Source: Bacteroidales bacterium
GTDB taxonomy: Bacteria > Bacteroidota > Bacteroidia > Bacteroidales > Muribaculaceae
Reading direction: 5' to 3'
Assembly (NCBI GenBank): GCA_900769345.1
Contig: CAAGGJ010000058.1
Coordinates: 1-8,407, forward strand
DNA: 8,407 nt
Shown here: positions 6,002-8,407 of the stretch, piece after piece
How positions within the stretch are numbered: position 1 is the first letter of the stretch
Layout of the letters: every line of letters starts with the position of its first letter
The notes under the pieces: generated by a model
What the model was told of the DNA's origin: nothing
The model's database searches: none
What the model saw: only the letters and a program-made list of their open reading frames with translations
Program-made: the position numbers and the translations under genes

Positions 6002-7003
6002 TCACTTGGCTATCTTGATGGCGCTATTGCCTGCCTTAACCACGTAGATGCCGCGCTCAAGGTTGCTTACGTCCATCTTTGTGCCTTCGCCTGCCTTAAC
6101 TTGCTGACCGTTGGCATTGTAGATGGCAGCAAATGTGTTTTCACCGAAGTTTATTACTTGTGCTGCTCGGTCGTAGCTGATGGCTACGGTATTGGCATTA
6201 ACCATTTCCACGTTCGTAGCATCAGCCTTGACAGTCAACTTGTCGAGGCAGAAATAACCCGGAGTGTTCATGCCATACACGCCTGAGTCGCTCGATTTCA
6301 TAGTGAAATATAGCTCATTCACAGCACCGAGCGGAGTGAGGTCAACATATTTCCAGCCGCGATTCACGCTGAGGTCGCCGTTGCTGTACGAAGCAAGATT
6401 TACGTCGATGGTGGCTTCACTCCCATTGTCGTTTACGCCATGGATGGTGAGGGTGAAAGCATCGTTTTCGCGATTGAATACGCGACCGTAAGGGTTGCCT
6501 TCAAGCACATTATAATAAGCGTACGAGTTGAGGTTAACATACACGCCTTCCACTTCGTGTGCCATTCCGTCGTTGAATATCATCTGCGTGGAGTTTTTTC
6601 CGTTGTATTCCGAGTAATATGCCACCAAATAAGGCACTTCGGCGCTCACTTCGAGCACGCCGTTTTCGTCGCGCTTCACGTTGCCGTCCTCATCGAGCAC
6701 TATACCACCTTGCGCCATATTGCTATATTGATAGGTGTAATAGTCGCTGCGGCGGCTGTTGTCGGCTGAATTTGATGCTGTGAAGCCCCACCAGGTGTAC
6801 CAATCGGGATTGCAGTTGTGAATAAATATGAAACTCTGACTTTCTATCACTTCCTGCGCTTGGTCTAATGTTCCGGTCCACGCTCCGGTTTCGCTGTCGA
6901 ATGTGAGTTCGGTGGTCGACTTGGTGAGGTCGAGTGTGATGGTTTGGGCATTGAGGCTCGCTGCCATCATTGCCGAGGCTACAATTGTAAATATTTTTTT
7001 CAT
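6002..7003 (-). CDS. DUF4465 protein, BtuH-like putative cobalamin-binding surface protein
   Basis: This 333-residue secreted protein belongs, by eye, to the DUF4465 family, whose Bacteroides member BtuH is a surface cobalamin-binding protein. Residues 1-20 are a signal peptide ending LNAQ with no lipobox. Residues ~22-257 carry the family signature: WWGFTASNSAD (71-81), Y-rich segment 88-94, VYVNLNSYAYYNVLEGN (154-170), FTLTIHGVND (183-192), WKYVDLTPLGAVNEL (217-231) and SSDSGVYGMNTPGYFCLD (237-254). The rest is a C-terminal region of ~75 residues ending RGIYVVKAGN and IKIAK, which looks like a type IX secretion sorting tail rather than the lipid anchor of characterised BtuH. It follows the 'cell surface protein' gene by 32 bases, shares an operon with it and a BtuG-like gene, and is the last gene before the terminator. 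Cobalamin binding is inferred from family and context. Confidence 0.85.
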   Translation of the reverse strand: MKKIFTIVASAMMAASLNAQTITLDLTKSTTELTFDSETGAWTGTLDQAQEVIESQSFIFIHNCNPDWYTWWGFTASNSADNSRRSDYYTYQYSNMAQGGIVLDEDGNVKRDENGVLEVSAEVPYLVAYYSEYNGKNSTQMIFNDGMAHEVEGVYVNLNSYAYYNVLEGNPYGRVFNRENDAFTLTIHGVNDNGSEATIDVNLASYSNGDLSVNRGWKYVDLTPLGAVNELYFTMKSSDSGVYGMNTPGYFCLDKLTVKADATNVEMVNANTVAISYDRAAQVINFGENTFAAIYNANGQQVKAGEGTKMDVSNLERGIYVVKAGNSAIKIAK

Positions 7004-7035
7004 ATCGGTTATTGTTTAATTGTTTTCAATATTAT

Positions 7036-8214
7036 TTATCGCACTTGCACCATAGCCACACGGCTGTCGGCGCGCACCACATAGAGTGCCGGGGTGAGCG
7101 AAACTTCACCATCGCCTTCAAATCGTGCCACCATAGCTCCTCCAAGGGTATACACTGCCACCTCGCGGGCTCCTTGCACCTTCACCATACCCTCGCAACC
7201 GGCTATCTTGATGCCACCATCGTGCTCTATCTCACTCACGCTTGCTGTGGGATGCAGGTCTTCGGCTCCGGTTATCTCGGTCGACATCTCGCCAATCCAA
7301 CCGTGCTCGTGATTGACGGCTGTATACACTTTCACAAAGTCGATGGCGGGCAAATGCACGGCATTTCCATCGGCATCTACCGCCCAACCTATGTCATAGC
7401 CTTCATTTGCACTATTGGGTAGGTCATCGACATAGCCCCATGCGCGCGGCTTCGACATATATCGCAGTCCTTGGGTGGCTATGTTCACTGCCAAGCACTC
7501 CAAGCGGGTGCCTTCGAATGTCATTTCATCGTCGTCAACCCAGTTTGGCCAATAACTATTGGTGGTGTGAAAACTGTTGCGCTTAACATATCCCTCAGGC
7601 TCCGACTCGCAGTTGGTGCTCCATTTTATGTAGGTTTTGTCGATGATGGCACTATCGTCGGCATCGGGGTCGGCTGCCGTGGCTCTGTTGGGGTCGGGCT
7701 TCTCATAGGTGATTCTATAGCCGTGGCAAGTGCTCGCTGCATTATAATCGCTTCCGGCGAGTTCATACCACTCATCGTCGGGCAAACCATTGCCATTGGC
7801 ATCTACCGACACCATCACTATGCCTGGCTCGCTGCTCACATAACTGGCATCTACAATGTCGTAAGTGGCATTGCCATACACCATAAAATCGCGCTGCCCG
7901 CTCACATTCACCACTTGATGATCGAACCCGAACACCACATAACCACCAAATCCTCCCAGACTTATCATTCCGTTATCGGTGCCGCCCGATATTTGCTCAC
8001 CTGCTTTGGCTATCATAGTGTCTTCGGTGTCACCTTCTTCCCATTCGGGTATCTCGTTGACAAACTGACCCGGGGCGGGCCTGAAGTCGTACACTTGGCT
8101 TATATATTTGCCGTTTTGGGCTTGCACCGCCATTGCTGTGGTCAGTGCTGCCGCCATTATCAATGCTTGTGGTTTCATATTTTGCTTATCTATCTTCATA
8201 TTTTTATCGTTCAT
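7036..8214 (-). CDS. Conserved cell surface protein of the BtuG/BtuH locus, sorting-type tail
   Basis: This up-to-392-residue secreted protein resembles an uncharacterised 'cell surface protein' family that I recall next to BtuG- and BtuH-like genes in Bacteroides. Recognisable parts are VYDFRPAPGQFVNEIPEWEEGD (41-62), ISLGGFGGYVVFGFDH (84-99), a DxNxN loop DANGNGLPDDEWYELAG (138-154) that could bind calcium, and IDFVKVYTAV near residue 290. The last ~60 residues, ending ALYVVRADS and MVQVR, look like a sorting tail. The ATG at 8214 overlaps the upstream gene by 11 bases. ATGs at 8199 and 8178 are alternatives, and the last (MKPQALIM) gives the most compact signal peptide, ending VQAQ. There is no lipobox. 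Tight coupling to the BtuG-like gene and the BtuH-like gene argues for a role in B12 capture; direct cobalamin or calcium binding is not shown. Confidence 0.85.
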   Translation of the reverse strand: MNDKNMKIDKQNMKPQALIMAAALTTAMAVQAQNGKYISQVYDFRPAPGQFVNEIPEWEEGDTEDTMIAKAGEQISGGTDNGMISLGGFGGYVVFGFDHQVVNVSGQRDFMVYGNATYDIVDASYVSSEPGIVMVSVDANGNGLPDDEWYELAGSDYNAASTCHGYRITYEKPDPNRATAADPDADDSAIIDKTYIKWSTNCESEPEGYVKRNSFHTTNSYWPNWVDDDEMTFEGTRLECLAVNIATQGLRYMSKPRAWGYVDDLPNSANEGYDIGWAVDADGNAVHLPAIDFVKVYTAVNHEHGWIGEMSTEITGAEDLHPTASVSEIEHDGGIKIAGCEGMVKVQGAREVAVYTLGGAMVARFEGDGEVSLTPALYVVRADSRVAMVQVR

Positions 8215-8407
8215 TACGGTTTTCTCCCAAGAAGGCTATGTGTGCCGGCACATCGCCGGTGCGAACGCTCCATTTTTTCACTCCGTTGCGGTCGTAGCAG
8301 TGCAGATAGCCTGGATTCACCATATTTCGGGCATCTGTGACATAGATATCCTTGCTGATGGGATTAACGGCTATGCCGTAAGGCGCTTTGATAGCGGTTT
8401 CGCTGCC
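8204..8407 (-). CDS. BtuG-like DUF5074 beta-propeller protein, C-terminal 67 residues (5' end off the window)
   Basis: Only the end of the gene is present. The frame reads PYGIAVNPISKDIYVTDAR, a classic YncE/DUF5074 propeller blade, then GYLHCYDRNGVKKWSV and TGDVPAHIAFL, and stops at 8204-8206. This closing segment is typical of BtuG-type cobalamin-binding lipoproteins. Unlike the other surface proteins here it has no sorting tail, so a lipid anchor at its unseen N-terminus is likely. It is the most upstream gene visible in the operon with the cell surface protein and BtuH-like genes. BtuB would be expected further upstream. Confidence 0.8.
   Translation of the reverse strand, partial: GSETAIKAPYGIAVNPISKDIYVTDARNMVNPGYLHCYDRNGVKKWSVRTGDVPAHIAFLGENRNER

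Noticed and set aside
7471..8340. Plus-strand 289-codon ORF
   Set aside because: It is antisense to the cell surface protein and the BtuG-like C-terminus, both of which have clear family features. Its translation is His/Ile/Gly-rich and lacks domains.
1..8407. CRISPR array, tRNA, rRNA or complete transposase gene
   Set aside because: No regularly spaced repeats, cloverleaf sequences, rRNA motifs or transposase-like frames were seen.

Overview
The window looks like a gut-type member of the Bacteroidales (Bacteroidota). The evidence is Bacteroidota-style promoters (a TAnnTTTG -7 element, once with TTTG 19 bases upstream), DUF5074 and DUF4465 surface proteins, and four secreted proteins whose C-termini resemble type IX secretion (Por) sorting tails. 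Shine-Dalgarno sequences are mostly weak. The genus cannot be fixed from sequence alone; Muribaculaceae- or Prevotellaceae-like is a guess. Every supported gene lies on the minus strand, so the window reads from right to left.

The right part (8407 to about 5941) is the 3' end of an operon. It holds the C-terminus of a BtuG-like DUF5074 beta-propeller protein, a large conserved 'cell surface protein' that overlaps or nearly abuts it, and, 32 bases later, a DUF4465 (BtuH-like) protein. A hairpin terminator follows. BtuG and BtuH are cobalamin-binding surface proteins that work with the outer-membrane transporter BtuB. A btuB gene, and probably a riboswitch for this operon, would be expected beyond the right edge.

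The centre (5896 to 4688) is a more AT-rich module with two small putative lipoproteins. It has its own well-formed promoter, a possible 9-residue leader peptide, a terminator, and a near-identical ~30-base direct repeat at each end. This suggests insertion or duplication inside the B12 locus. The second lipoprotein appears to carry a one-base frameshift in its signal peptide.

Next is a clear cobalamin riboswitch (4459-4264) with a -7 promoter element immediately upstream. After a structured 420-base leader without a convincing ORF comes a second DUF5074 beta-propeller protein (3843-2254) ending in a strong terminator. This gene is probably a vitamin B12-controlled capture protein, secreted by a sorting tail rather than anchored as a lipoprotein.

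The left part holds a separate transcription unit, an unrecognised 517-residue secreted protein built from beta-rich repeats with a sorting-type tail (1856-303). It ends at a long perfect hairpin at 29-62 that could terminate transcription from both sides.

Taken together, most of the window is a vitamin B12 acquisition locus. Its possibly new points are the replacement of lipid anchors by sorting tails, an uncharacterised protein between the BtuG- and BtuH-like genes, the two small lipoproteins, and the long leader below the riboswitch.
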